NCBI GenBank assembly: GCA_900550025.1
Contig: URQP01000066.1
Span: forward strand, 1 to 15,995
DNA: 15,995 nt
Reading direction: 5' to 3'
From: an uncultured Porphyromonadaceae bacterium
GTDB taxonomy: Bacteria > Bacteroidota > Bacteroidia > Bacteroidales > Muribaculaceae
The notes under the pieces were generated by a model, which was not told the origin of the DNA, did not search any database, and was given only the letters and a program-made list of their open reading frames with translations. The position numbers were made by a program, and so were the translations under genes. Shown here one piece after another: positions 8,087 to 15,840 of this stretch (the first letter of the stretch is position 1; every line of letters starts with the position of its first letter).

Positions 8087-8929
8087 TTAGTCAAATTTTT
8101 TTCTGTGGAAAATGAAATTACGTCCGAGGTATTTTTCCCGAACTATCTGATTTTCCGCTAATTCTTCAGAGGTGCCTTGAAACAGAATCTTTCCTTCAAA
8201 CAGAAGATAGGCGCGGTCGGTGATGCTGAGCGTTTCCGGCGCATTATGGTCTGTTATAAGGATACCTATGTTTTTCTCTTTTAACTTGTATACGATATAT
8301 TGTATATCTTCTACCGCTATCGGGTCGACACCGGCGAAAGGCTCGTCGAGCATAATGAATTTCGGGTTGATTGCGAGACACCGGGCTATCTCCGTTCGCC
8401 GCCGTTCACCGCCCGACAACTGGTCACCGAGATTTTTCCTCACTTTTTGCAACCGGAATTCATTAATAAGGCTTTCCAATTTTTCATTCTGATACTCTTT
8501 TGTGGTGTCGGTCATTTCAAGCACAGCCCGGATGTTGTTTTCCACGCTGAGTTTACGGAATACGGAAGGTTCTTGTGCCAAATATCCGATTCCATTCTGC
8601 GCACGTTTGTAAACCGGAAATTTCGTAATGTTCAAGTCATTGAGATATATTTGTCCTTCGTATGGCGCGATTAAGCCGGTTGTCATATAGAATGTAGTGG
8701 TCTTTCCCGCGCCGTTAGGTCCTAATAATCCGACAATCTCACCTTGTGTAACGTCTATCGACACATGGTTGACGACAGTGCGTTGACGATATTTCTTTAC
8801 AAGATTTTCCGTGCGCAGCACCATTTTGCCGTTGTCATTGGCAGACGTTTCCATCTCCGCCGCTTTGACTTTTGGTGAAAATTTATCCTTGTAATTGCTT
8901 ATTATGTTGGAAATTGCTCTTATGCCCAT
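8087..8929 (-). CDS. lptB: LPS export ABC transporter ATPase (LptB)
   Basis: ATPase that powers extraction of lipopolysaccharide from the inner membrane by LptFG. The ATP-binding cassette is complete: Walker A GPNGAGKTT (70-78), Q-loop Gln119, signature LSGGE (171-175), Walker B FIMLDEP (191-197) and switch His228. The pattern LSGGERRRTEIAR and FAGVDPIAV is typical of LptB rather than of general importers. About 35 residues precede the usual family start (MVLRTENL at 36), so in-frame ATGs at 8854 or 8824 are possible alternative starts; I keep the longest because no Shine-Dalgarno site discriminates. It lies 12 bases after udk and 18 before sppA. LptF, LptG, LptA and LptC are not in the window. 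Confidence 0.95.
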   Translation of the reverse strand: MGIRAISNIISNYKDKFSPKVKAAEMETSANDNGKMVLRTENLVKKYRQRTVVNHVSIDVTQGEIVGLLGPNGAGKTTTFYMTTGLIAPYEGQIYLNDLNITKFPVYKRAQNGIGYLAQEPSVFRKLSVENNIRAVLEMTDTTKEYQNEKLESLINEFRLQKVRKNLGDQLSGGERRRTEIARCLAINPKFIMLDEPFAGVDPIAVEDIQYIVYKLKEKNIGILITDHNAPETLSITDRAYLLFEGKILFQGTSEELAENQIVREKYLGRNFIFHRKKFD

Positions 8930-8941
8930 TCTCTGTAAATG

Positions 8942-9559
8942 CTATTTATGCAAATTGATACGTCCTTCAATATATTCCTTCAGCAGCTTGATGGCCACGG
9001 TGTTGTTGCCTCCTTGAGGAATTATTATGTCGGCATATTTTTTTGCAGGTTCGATGTATTTGTTGTGCATCGGTTTAAGTACACGTTCGTAGCGTTCTAC
9101 CACAAGCTGCGGGGTTCGTCCGCGCTCGATGCAATCGCGGTTGATTACACGGATAAGGCGGTCGTCGGCATCGGCGTCGACAAATACCTTTATGTCCATC
9201 ATGTCTCTCAACCGTTTGTCGCTAAGCACAAGTATGCCTTCTATCAAAACCACATCGCGAGGTTGCATCGGGATTGTCTCCGGTTGCCGTGTGCATGTAA
9301 GAAAAGAATAGGTGGGAACTTCTATGCTTTTACCGTTTTTCAAATCTTTCAACTGGTTTATGAGCAAATCCCATTCGAATGCGGCCGGTTCGTCAAAATT
9401 GATTTTTTGTCTTTCTTCAGGCGGAATATGGCTTGAGTCTTTATAATAGGAGTCCTGTGGAAGCACATTCACTTCCCCTGCCGGGAGTGCCTCTACAATT
9501 TTTTTTACAACAGTTGTTTTGCCGGAACCGGTACCTCCAGCTATTCCGATTATGATCAT
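8942..9559 (-). CDS. udk: Uridine kinase
   Basis: Phosphorylates uridine and cytidine to UMP and CMP in pyrimidine salvage; cytoplasmic. From the ATG at 9559 the protein has 205 residues, the family norm. Seen: Walker A GGTGSGKT (8-15), DSYYKD (36-41), the NFDEPAAF substrate-site block (54-61), IEGIL (106-110) and the lid RDCIERGR (141-148). The frame stays open to an ATG at 9625, but those 22 extra residues have no family similarity, and MIIIGIAGG is the usual beginning. This is the first gene of the seven-gene minus-strand cluster and is divergent from the Mla-type operon. A possible -7 box lies at 9629-9636. Confidence 0.96.
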   Translation of the reverse strand: MIIIGIAGGTGSGKTTVVKKIVEALPAGEVNVLPQDSYYKDSSHIPPEERQKINFDEPAAFEWDLLINQLKDLKNGKSIEVPTYSFLTCTRQPETIPMQPRDVVLIEGILVLSDKRLRDMMDIKVFVDADADDRLIRVINRDCIERGRTPQLVVERYERVLKPMHNKYIEPAKKYADIIIPQGGNNTVAIKLLKEYIEGRINLHK

Positions 9560-9628
9560 AATTCTTACTTTTGCAAACGCTGATACAAACTTATGGAAAA
9601 TTATTGATATTTCTTGTAAAGTCAAGGC

Positions 9629-9636
9629 AAAAATAC
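9629..9636 (-). promoter_or_regulatory. Candidate -7 box for the udk operon
   Basis: TATTTTTG on the minus strand matches TAnnTTTG, with a predicted start near 9622 and a leader of about 63 bases. No TTTG is found 17-23 bases upstream, so the call is weak. It is the best candidate in the divergent spacer for the long operon. Confidence 0.3.
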
Positions 9637-9717
9637 GCCATAAAGATAAAAAATTGCCGATATGATATGCTTTTGTTCCGAAATTTCCACAAAATTTTCA
9701 TTTTGGTACAGAGCGGG

Positions 9718-9747
9718 ATTGGCATTGATGTATTTTTATTACTTTTG
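9718..9747 (+). promoter_or_regulatory. Promoter of the Mla-type operon
   Basis: ATTG (9718-9721), 18 bases, then TACTTTTG (9740-9747), a full match to TAnnTTTG with one mismatch in the -33 box. The predicted start near 9754 leaves a leader of about 13 bases before the ATG at 9767, as for lepA. Confidence 0.6.
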
Positions 9748-9766
9748 TAAGTAAATTTGAATTTGT

Positions 9767-10516
9767 ATGTTGTTTATTACTTCTTGTTTGCAGACTTTTG
9801 GCGAATATGCTTTGTTTATGCGCAAAGTCTTGACTAAACCTGACCGGTTGAAAGAATCTTTGAAACGTTATGTCGTTGAGATTTCAAAACTTGGTATCGA
9901 CTCGATTCCGCTTGTTATCGTAATATCCCTATTTATCGGGGCGGTTTGTGCCATCCAGATGCAGATTAATTTTGCCAACCCATTGCTTCCGTCGTATACT
10001 GTCGGACTTGCTACGCGCGACATTCTGCTTTTGGAATTCTCTTCTTCGATATTATGCTTGATTCTTGCGGGGAAAGTCGGTTCGAATATCGCTTCTGAGA
10101 TAGGAACTATGCGTGTTACTGAGCAAATAGACGCGCTGGAGATTATGGGCATCAATTCGTGCAATTTCCTTGTATTGCCTAAGATTTTAGCATTGTTGAC
10201 ATTCATACCTATACTTGCCATTTTCAGTATGTGTGCCGGTTTGGTCGGAGGATATTTTGTCGCTTTAATGGGAGTAATACCTGTTGCGCAATACATATAT
10301 GGCATACAGTCGTATTTTGTGGAATGGTATGTGTGGTATGCCATAATTAAATCGTTGTTTTTCTCTGTGGTGATTACGAGTGTGGCTTCCTTCTACGGAT
10401 ATTATGTGAAGGGTGGAGCTTTGGAAGTAGGAAAGGCGAGTACAAACTCTGTGGTGGCAAGCAGCGTGCTGATACTTTTATTGGATGTGTTGTTGACTAA
10501 TTTACTTTTGCAATAA
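9767..10516 (+). CDS. mlaE: MlaE-type ABC transporter permease
   Basis: Inner-membrane permease of the MlaE family, which moves glycerophospholipids between the inner and outer membranes with an MCE protein. The protein has 249 residues with about five hydrophobic segments (near 45-65, 87-102, 137-157, 158-176, 190-212 and 228-248, some of them re-entrant). Family signatures: AGKVGSNIASEIGTMRV (101-117) leading into TEQIDALE, and near the C-terminus SFYGYYVKGGALEVGKAST. The stop overlaps the start of the ATPase gene (TAATG). No MlaD/MCE, MlaC or MlaB gene follows, so the partner substrate-binding protein must be encoded elsewhere. Family assignment is firm, exact equivalence to E. coli MlaE less so. 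Confidence 0.92.
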   Translation: MLFITSCLQTFGEYALFMRKVLTKPDRLKESLKRYVVEISKLGIDSIPLVIVISLFIGAVCAIQMQINFANPLLPSYTVGLATRDILLLEFSSSILCLILAGKVGSNIASEIGTMRVTEQIDALEIMGINSCNFLVLPKILALLTFIPILAIFSMCAGLVGGYFVALMGVIPVAQYIYGIQSYFVEWYVWYAIIKSLFFSVVITSVASFYGYYVKGGALEVGKASTNSVVASSVLILLLDVLLTNLLLQ

Positions 10517-11304
10517 TGATAGAAGTCAGGAATTTAAAAAAGTCGTTCGAGGATAAGACTGTACTATATAACATCAATGCAACTTTCCATGAGGGAAAAA
10601 CCAATTTGATAATTGGGCAGAGCGGTTCGGGTAAGACTGTGCTGGTGAAAAGCATAATCGGGTTGATAGAGCCGGAGGAAGGCGAAGTGTTGTACGATGG
10701 CAGGGACTTTCTGAAAATGTCTGTAGCACAGAAGAAAAGTCTGCGCACGGAATTAGGCATGCTTTTCCAAGGGTCTGCGTTGTTCGACAATGAGACGGTG
10801 CTTGGCAACGTGATGTTTCCATTGAAGATGTTCTCTGATATGACTTATGCCGAAATGAAAGACCGCGCGGAATTTTGTCTTGAGCGCGTAAATCTTCAGG
10901 GAGCGGATTATAAGTATCCGGCAGAAATAAGCGGAGGAATGCAGAAACGTGTGGCTATCGCAAGGGCTATTGCCTTGAACCCGAAATATCTTTTCTGTGA
11001 CGAGCCTAATTCAGGGCTTGACCCCAAGACTTCAATATTGATTGACGAACTCCTTTGGGACATCACCCACGAATATAATATCACGACCATAATCAATACC
11101 CACGACATGAATTCCGTGTTGGGAATAGGGGAGAACATTGTGTTCATCAATAAAGGACATAATGAATGGGTCGGAACGAAAGACGATATTTTCTATTCAG
11201 ACAATGAGGCTCTGAATAATTTTGTGTTCGCGACGGATTTGTTTAAGAAAGTAAAACATGCCGCATTGTTGATGGACAAGCATAAAAAGGATGGAGGTCA
11301 CTAA
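10516..11304 (+). CDS. mlaF: MlaF-type ABC transporter ATPase
   Basis: Cytoplasmic ATPase partner of the preceding permease. The protein has 262 residues. Seen: Walker A GQSGSGKT (34-41), Q-loop Gln85 in LFQGSALFDN, the signature ISGGMQKRV (138-146), which is characteristic of the MlaF branch, Walker B YLFCDEP (158-164) followed by NSGLDP, and switch His196. About 60 residues follow the core, ending in a Lys- and His-rich tail. Its start overlaps the permease stop by 1 base, and its end overlaps the next gene by 14 bases, so expression is probably coupled in both directions. Confidence 0.93.
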   Translation: MIEVRNLKKSFEDKTVLYNINATFHEGKTNLIIGQSGSGKTVLVKSIIGLIEPEEGEVLYDGRDFLKMSVAQKKSLRTELGMLFQGSALFDNETVLGNVMFPLKMFSDMTYAEMKDRAEFCLERVNLQGADYKYPAEISGGMQKRVAIARAIALNPKYLFCDEPNSGLDPKTSILIDELLWDITHEYNITTIINTHDMNSVLGIGENIVFINKGHNEWVGTKDDIFYSDNEALNNFVFATDLFKKVKHAALLMDKHKKDGGH

Positions 11305-12037
11305 CGGCATAATTAAATGGGTGCATTCGCTTGCGCAGAAAAAGAATCGCGACAATGAGCTGTGTTTTGTAGCGGAAGGCACTAAATGTGTGCTCGACAC
11401 GCTTGGCGCATTCCGTTTGCGCGGACTTTTTTGCACGGAAAACTGGTTGCGTACTCATAACATTGAGGATGCTGATGTCGTTTCTTCTTCGCAAATAGAG
11501 CGTATGTCGATGTTGAAAACGCCTACGGAGGTGATAGCCGTATATGAGATGCCTGATTATGATGTGGATTTATCCGAAACCGTCAGGAGTCTCAACCTTG
11601 CTTTGGATAATGTACAGGATCCGGGAAATCTCGGTACGATAATCAGGATAGCCGATTGGTTCGGCATTAATGACATATATTGCAGCGTGGATACTGTCGA
11701 TGTGTACAATCCGAAAGTAGTGCAGGCTACTATGGGGGCAATCGCAAGGGTAAGAGTGCATTATTGCGATTTGCCCGGATTGTTTGGAACATTGAAAGAT
11801 GTGCCTGTTTTTGGAACATTCCTCGATGGCGACAGCATATATGAGGAAAAACTTGGCAGCAACGGATTTATCGTCATGGGCAACGAGGGAAAAGGAATAT
11901 CGCCTGAAGTAGAAAAATATGTGGACAAACGGTTGCTTATTCCTTCTTATCCTGTCGGTGTGGTTACTTCCGAGTCGCTGAATGTCGGTATGGCTACGGC
12001 TATTGTGGTAAGTGAGTTTCGACGGAGAATGATTTGA
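11291..12037 (+). CDS. SpoU/TrmH-family RNA 2'-O-methyltransferase
   Basis: Transfers a methyl group from S-adenosylmethionine to a ribose 2'-OH of rRNA or tRNA. The 248-residue protein has the three knotted-fold motifs: NVQDPGNLGT (107-116), GNEGKGIS (197-204) and SLNVGMATAI (229-238). The N-terminal 85 or so residues look like the substrate-binding domain found in RlmB- and TsnR-like members. The target nucleotide cannot be told from sequence, so I give no symbol. The ATG lies 14 bases before the mlaF stop, and the stop is 2 bases before radA. It is probably read from the operon promoter at 9718-9747. Confidence 0.93.
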   Translation: MEVTNGIIKWVHSLAQKKNRDNELCFVAEGTKCVLDTLGAFRLRGLFCTENWLRTHNIEDADVVSSSQIERMSMLKTPTEVIAVYEMPDYDVDLSETVRSLNLALDNVQDPGNLGTIIRIADWFGINDIYCSVDTVDVYNPKVVQATMGAIARVRVHYCDLPGLFGTLKDVPVFGTFLDGDSIYEEKLGSNGFIVMGNEGKGISPEVEKYVDKRLLIPSYPVGVVTSESLNVGMATAIVVSEFRRRMI

Positions 12038-12039
12038 TT

Positions 12040-13404
12040 ATGGCTAAAACGAAGACTGTATATTTTTGTAGCAACTGTGGCAACGAGTCTCCTAAATGGC
12101 TCGGCAAATGTCCGAATTGCGGGGAGTGGAACACCTATGTGGAAGAAAAGGTGCACGCACCTGCCGGAAAAGGCACATTGTTGTCACATACGGCGACGGA
12201 TTCTGTACCGGTTAAGTTGGCTGAAATCAATCAGGAGAAGGAGGAACGCATACAGATGCCGAGCGGCGAGTTGAACCGTGTGCTTGGCGGAGGGCTTGTC
12301 GCCGGCTCTATAATTCTCATAGGCGGAGAGCCGGGCATCGGCAAATCCACGTTGGTGTTGCAGAATATGCTCCGCATACGAAGCCGGAGGGTGCTCTACG
12401 TGTCAGGAGAGGAAAGTGCCCGCCAATTGAAAATGCGGGCCGACCGCCTTGGTGCCGACGGAGGGGAGTGCTATATAGTCTGCGAAACTTCTTTGGAAAA
12501 AATATTCCGGCATATAGAAAATTGCAAACCGGGAATATTAGTGGTCGATTCCATTCAAACAGTGGCTTCCGACGCATTGGAGTCGTCGGCTGGAAGCGTT
12601 TCTCAGGTTAGAGAGTGTGCGGCTGCGTTATTGAAATATGCAAAAGAGAGCGGTACGCCAGTAATATTGATAGGGCATATAAACAAGGAGGGCAGCATCG
12701 CCGGTCCAAAAGTGTTGGAGCATATTGTCGATGCTGTTTTGCAGTTCGAGGGCGACCGTCATTATATGTACAGGCTTCTGCGTTCTATAAAAAACCGTTT
12801 CGGCAGCACGTCGGAACTTGGCATCTATGAGATGACGCAAGTGGGGTTGCGCGAGGTGTCGAATCCGTCGGAACTGCTTTTGTCGGAGTCCGACGAGGCG
12901 CTTTCGGGCATTGCTATCGGTGTTACTTTGGAAGGGGCGCGGCCGTTTCTGATTGAGGCTCAGGCTTTAGTCAGTACGGCGGCATACGGCACGCCGCAAC
13001 GTTCTGTCACGGGATTCGATTCCAAGCGTATGAATATGCTTCTTGCAGTGTTGGAAAAACGTGTGGGATTCAAATTGGCGCAAAAAGACGTGTTTCTTAA
13101 TATTGCCGGCGGTTTGAAAGTCAACGACCCGGCTTTGGACTTGGCTGTTATCTGCGCCATTCTTTCCTCGAATGTCGATATGCCTGTCGCGAAAGGCGTA
13201 TGCATGTCGGGAGAGGTGGGGCTTTCGGGCGAAATCCGTCCGATTACACGCATCGAGCAGCGCATAATCGAGGCCGACAAGCTCGGTTTTTCCACAATCT
13301 ACATCCCGAAAAACAATTTGAAAGGCATTGGCACTTCGCGTTTCGGCATCCGAATAGTGGAGGTGGCGAAGGTAGAAGAGGTGTTCCGCGGACTTTTTGC
13401 CTGA
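12040..13404 (+). CDS. radA: DNA repair protein RadA (Sms)
   Basis: RecA-like ATPase and helicase that promotes branch migration in recombinational repair. The 454-residue protein has the standard three parts: a zinc finger with Cys10, Cys13, Cys24 and Cys27, an ATPase core with Walker A GGEPGIGKST (95-104), Walker B VVDSIQT (168-174) and the RadA-specific KNRFG motif (251-255), and a C-terminal Lon-protease-like domain (about 300-450) that lacks proteolytic function in the family. The ATG at 12040 is chosen over an in-frame TTG two codons upstream that overlaps the methyltransferase stop. A small palindrome (ACAAAG, CTTTGT) follows the stop but overlaps the rnpB -33 box and is a poor terminator. 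Confidence 0.97.
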   Translation: MAKTKTVYFCSNCGNESPKWLGKCPNCGEWNTYVEEKVHAPAGKGTLLSHTATDSVPVKLAEINQEKEERIQMPSGELNRVLGGGLVAGSIILIGGEPGIGKSTLVLQNMLRIRSRRVLYVSGEESARQLKMRADRLGADGGECYIVCETSLEKIFRHIENCKPGILVVDSIQTVASDALESSAGSVSQVRECAAALLKYAKESGTPVILIGHINKEGSIAGPKVLEHIVDAVLQFEGDRHYMYRLLRSIKNRFGSTSELGIYEMTQVGLREVSNPSELLLSESDEALSGIAIGVTLEGARPFLIEAQALVSTAAYGTPQRSVTGFDSKRMNMLLAVLEKRVGFKLAQKDVFLNIAGGLKVNDPALDLAVICAILSSNVDMPVAKGVCMSGEVGLSGEIRPITRIEQRIIEADKLGFSTIYIPKNNLKGIGTSRFGIRIVEVAKVEEVFRGLFA

Positions 13405-13411
13405 CAAAGGC

Positions 13412-13442
13412 TTTGTTTTCCGTGCTGTTTTTATTAATTTTG
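13412..13442 (+). promoter_or_regulatory. rnpB promoter
   Basis: TTTG (13412-13415), 19 bases, then TAATTTTG (13435-13442): an exact match in sequence and spacing. The predicted start at about 13449-13451 agrees with the first base of the P1 helix of RNase P RNA, which independently supports both calls. It lies directly after the radA stop. Confidence 0.85.
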
Positions 13443-13450
13443 CAATAATA

Positions 13451-13812
13451 GAACAGTACAGCGTCCTGTCGCTTGCCGTTTTTATGCGGCAAGAGGAAAG
13501 TCCGGGCAACACAGAGTGCCATATTTCCTAACGGGAAGCTGTCAGCGATGGCAGAGCAGTGTGACAGAAAATAACCGCCGTCCTTTCGGGGACGGTAAGG
13601 GTGAAAAGGCGGGGTAAGAGCCCACCGGGCGCGATGGCGACATTGCGTGCCGCACACCTTATGGGTTGCAAGGCCAAGTATACCGGCATCTAAGGGTTAC
13701 TCGTCCATTGCCGGGGGGTAGGCTGCTTGAGTCTTATGGCGACATAAGGATTAGATAAATGACAGGAGGCGGACTTGTCCGTTACATAACCCGGCTTATA
13801 GCTGTGCTGTTT
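13451..13812 (+). ncRNA. rnpB: RNase P RNA, bacterial type A
   Basis: Catalytic RNA that cuts 5' leaders from tRNA precursors. Its conserved regions appear in order: GAGGAAAGTCC (13493-13503), ACAGAAAATA followed by ACCGCC near 13564-13579, GGTAAGGGTGAAAAGG (13594-13609), TTAGATAAATGACAGG (13751-13766) and AACCCGGCTTATA (13788-13800). The ends pair as helix P1: AACAGTACAGC (13452-13462) with GCTGTGCTGTT (13801-13811), one G-T pair. The length of about 362 bases is normal. The promoter is immediately upstream, and the closing helix runs into a T-run. Confidence 0.96.
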
Positions 13813-13816
13813 TTTT
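13801..13816 (+). terminator. rnpB 3' end: P1 strand plus T-run
   Basis: The 3' strand of P1 (13801-13811) runs into seven T (13810-13816). No separate hairpin is present, so P1 itself or RNA processing must define the end. Some read-through into the next gene is possible. Confidence 0.5.
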
Positions 13817-13838
13817 ATTCTGATAATAATTTTATGCC

Positions 13839-15176
13839 TTGAGGAAAAAGCATATTAAAAATAAATATCTGCGCAATTTGGTGCGTAAAGGCACAAAGTG
13901 GTACTACTACTGTTTGCGCAACGTGTGGAAGGACCAGCGGCGGGTTTGGTATGTCGATTTGATTAAGACTATAAATCTTTCCGTAAGTTCCTATTTGGAC
14001 AAGAATGTGCAGTCACGGGCGAGTTCTCTTACTTACAGCACGCTTCTTGCCATAGTTCCGGCTCTTGCGCTTGTTTTGGCCATAGCCCGGGGTTTCGGTT
14101 TTCAGGAAATCATAAAAAGCGAATTGCACACCATTTTGCCGGCACAGTCGGAAATGGTGGATATGGTGCTGGTGTTTGTCGACAAGTATCTTGCCAACGC
14201 TTCCGGAGGCTTGTTTGTCGGGATAGGCATTTTGTTCCTGCTGTGGACGTTGATTAGTTTGTTGCGCAATGTCGAAACCACGTTCAACTATGTGTGGGGC
14301 GTGAAGAAAGGGCGCAGTCCTTACCGTATGATTACGGACTATACCACGATAATAATCGTGCTGCCGATATTGCTTATCTGCTCGAGCGGCATCTCGATTT
14401 TCATGTCGTCGGTGGTGCAGGACTACATCAATAATCCGCTCGGACTGCTGTCGCCGGTGGTGAAATTCCTCCTCGACATTGCTCCGTGGGTGCTTACCTG
14501 CCTGTTTTTCGGAGGAATGTACATTCTTATTCCATACACTAAGGTGAAGCCCAAATATGCGATGATTTCCGGCTTTATATGCGGCTCGTTGTTCCAACTG
14601 TTGCAATATCTGTTTGTTACGGGGCAGATGTACGTTACGAAATACAACGCCATTTATGGTAGTTTCTCGTTTCTGCCGCTGTTTATGATATGGATGTACC
14701 TCACGTGGCTCATCTGCATATCCGGCGTTTTGCTAACCTACGCTTCGCAAAACATTTTCCGTTTCAGCTACATAGAGCAGATACGCGGCATTTCCCGCCG
14801 CTATTCGTTGGAATTGTCGATATATGTAGTGCTTATTGTGGTGCGCAGATTTGAGCAAGGCGAAACGCCGATGTCGAAGTTCGAGATAAGCCGTCAGTAC
14901 AATATTCCCATACAGTTGCTCAACCGCATTGTGGACAAGTTTGTGGATGCCGGCATCTTTTCTCAGGTGCAGCGCGACGACGAAGTCCATGCCTACCAGC
15001 CCGCGTTGAATCTTGCCAATATGTCGGTATATGATTTCTTGAAGAAATACAACAATATCGGCACTTCCAACTTCATTCCGGAATTGCGCGGCGATGCCAC
15101 CATCTCTGAAATCGTCCGGATAATCGACAGCGACATCCTCACACAAAAATCCCTCAAACTCCGCTACCTGATATAA
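13839..15176 (+). CDS. YihY/BrkB-family inner-membrane protein with C-terminal winged-helix-like domain
   Basis: A 445-residue protein. After a basic N-terminus (1-40) come the YihY signature SRASSLTYSTLLAIVPALAL (59-78) and about six membrane helices (near 66-84, 124-143, 169-190, 212-231, 241-262 and 276-302) with SFLPLFMIWMYLTW late in the set. The family has been labelled ribonuclease BN in error; its true function is unsettled. Residues from about 320 are soluble and look like a winged helix (SKFEISRQYNIPIQLLNRIVD near 346-366, then a beta wing). The only in-frame start near the conserved N-terminus is TTG at 13839; a TAA lies 15 bases upstream. ATG at 13834 is in another frame and stops after two codons. 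In-frame GTG at 13881 is a second option. Confidence 0.85.
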   Translation: MRKKHIKNKYLRNLVRKGTKWYYYCLRNVWKDQRRVWYVDLIKTINLSVSSYLDKNVQSRASSLTYSTLLAIVPALALVLAIARGFGFQEIIKSELHTILPAQSEMVDMVLVFVDKYLANASGGLFVGIGILFLLWTLISLLRNVETTFNYVWGVKKGRSPYRMITDYTTIIIVLPILLICSSGISIFMSSVVQDYINNPLGLLSPVVKFLLDIAPWVLTCLFFGGMYILIPYTKVKPKYAMISGFICGSLFQLLQYLFVTGQMYVTKYNAIYGSFSFLPLFMIWMYLTWLICISGVLLTYASQNIFRFSYIEQIRGISRRYSLELSIYVVLIVVRRFEQGETPMSKFEISRQYNIPIQLLNRIVDKFVDAGIFSQVQRDDEVHAYQPALNLANMSVYDFLKKYNNIGTSNFIPELRGDATISEIVRIIDSDILTQKSLKLRYLI

Positions 15177-15501
15177 CTCACTCGGGATAAGAATCAAGAG
15201 AAAACATGTTGTAATGCAACCGATGCAGGTGCTATTGCAAATCATCTTCATCGTAGTAGTCAAACTTGCGAGATTTGAACTAAGAAGACAATTTCAATAA
15301 CACCTTTCAAAAATATGCAGTCCCGGCTTCACGCTCCCGCTCTGCTGGAACACATTGCAAAATTAATGAAAAAGATTATTCGCAGAGCTATCCATACAAA
15401 GAAAAATAGTCTAACATGCTAAACAACATATTTTTGCGCAATCCTCCCACAACTATTACCAATAAAAATCCAAGATAAAAATCACAGCCATACAGAGCAG
15501 C
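15177..15501. other. Non-coding stretch after the YihY-family gene
   Basis: 325 bases of AT-rich sequence without a credible coding frame on either strand and without a strong terminator. A TAATTTTG box lies on the minus strand at about 15358-15366, but it has no -33 partner and no gene behind it. A short TTCAAAT stretch resembles a tRNA T-loop but lacks the flanking stem. I see no RNA gene. Confidence 0.5.
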
Positions 15502-15568
15502 GTGTCCTCCCCTGTTCACGAAGCTTGCGGAGTTAATAGGGGAGGTGTCCCGAAGGGACGGAGGGGTT
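15502..15568 (-). repeat. Structured repeat module A
   Basis: An 8-bp stem (CCTCCCCT at 15506-15513 with AGGGGAGG at 15538-15545) with a 24-base loop is followed by a second hairpin GTCCC-GAA-GGGAC (15547-15559) and GGAGGGGTT. Its reverse complement has the same layout as module B. Module C matches it exactly over the first 19 and last 37 bases; only the middle of the loop differs. Confidence 0.85.
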
Positions 15569-15687
15569 AGAAAAGTGTTGAGGATTGAGAGTATAGTGTT
15601 GAGAGATATATTCCACTCGGCACTAACCGCCTTGCGGTGAAAACAAACGGATAAAAGCTGGTTTTCACTGCTTCGCAGTGATCGGGC
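15569..15687. repeat. Spacer of the first composite repeat, with two small hairpins
   Basis: The 119-base spacer between modules A and B holds ACCGC-CTT-GCGGT (15626-15638) and TCACTGC-TTC-GCAGTGA (15665-15681). The second has a counterpart with the same stem length in the next unit (15957-15973). GTGTTGAG occurs twice in its left half. Confidence 0.6.
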
Positions 15688-15756
15688 AACCCCCTCGGCA
15701 CGTTGTGCCACTCCCCCTATTTGCTCCACAGGCTCCGCAAACAGAGGGAGACACCC
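15688..15756 (+). repeat. Structured repeat module B, inverted relative to A
   Basis: AACCCCCTC is followed by hairpin GGCAC-GTT-GTGCC (15697-15709), then a stem of 7 pairs in 8 (CTCCCCCT at 15711-15718 with AGAGGGAG at 15743-15750) around a 24-base loop, and ends with ACACCC. Against the reverse complement of module A the loop length is identical and about 16 of 24 loop bases agree, while the small hairpin is rewritten with pairing preserved. Confidence 0.75.
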
Positions 15757-15840
15757 TGCTACAGTCGGGTGGTAGGTAATATATTGTTAATAGCCAGTAA
15801 TACAGAACCTCTAACCAGTGCCGCAAGGTTCAATGTCACG

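Noticed and set aside
9560..9625. Upstream start for uridine kinase at 9625
   Set aside because: The family begins at the P-loop strand MIIIGIAGG, and the added residues are AT-rich spacer translation.
13400..13420. radA terminator from the palindrome ACAAAG/CTTTGT
   Set aside because: The stem is short, has essentially no loop and only three or four T after it, and it overlaps the rnpB -33 box.
12967..13657. Minus-strand open frames across the radA end and rnpB
   Set aside because: They overlap the Lon-like domain of RadA and conserved RNase P RNA structure and show no protein family features.
15255..15300. Possible tRNA remnant or attachment site (TTCAAAT on the minus strand)
   Set aside because: The bases on either side do not form a 5-bp T-stem, and no acceptor or anticodon arm is found; no matching direct repeat marks an integrated element.
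15388..15729. Minus-strand open frame of 113 codons at the right end
   Set aside because: Much of it runs through repeat modules A and B, and its composition follows the repeats rather than a coding pattern.
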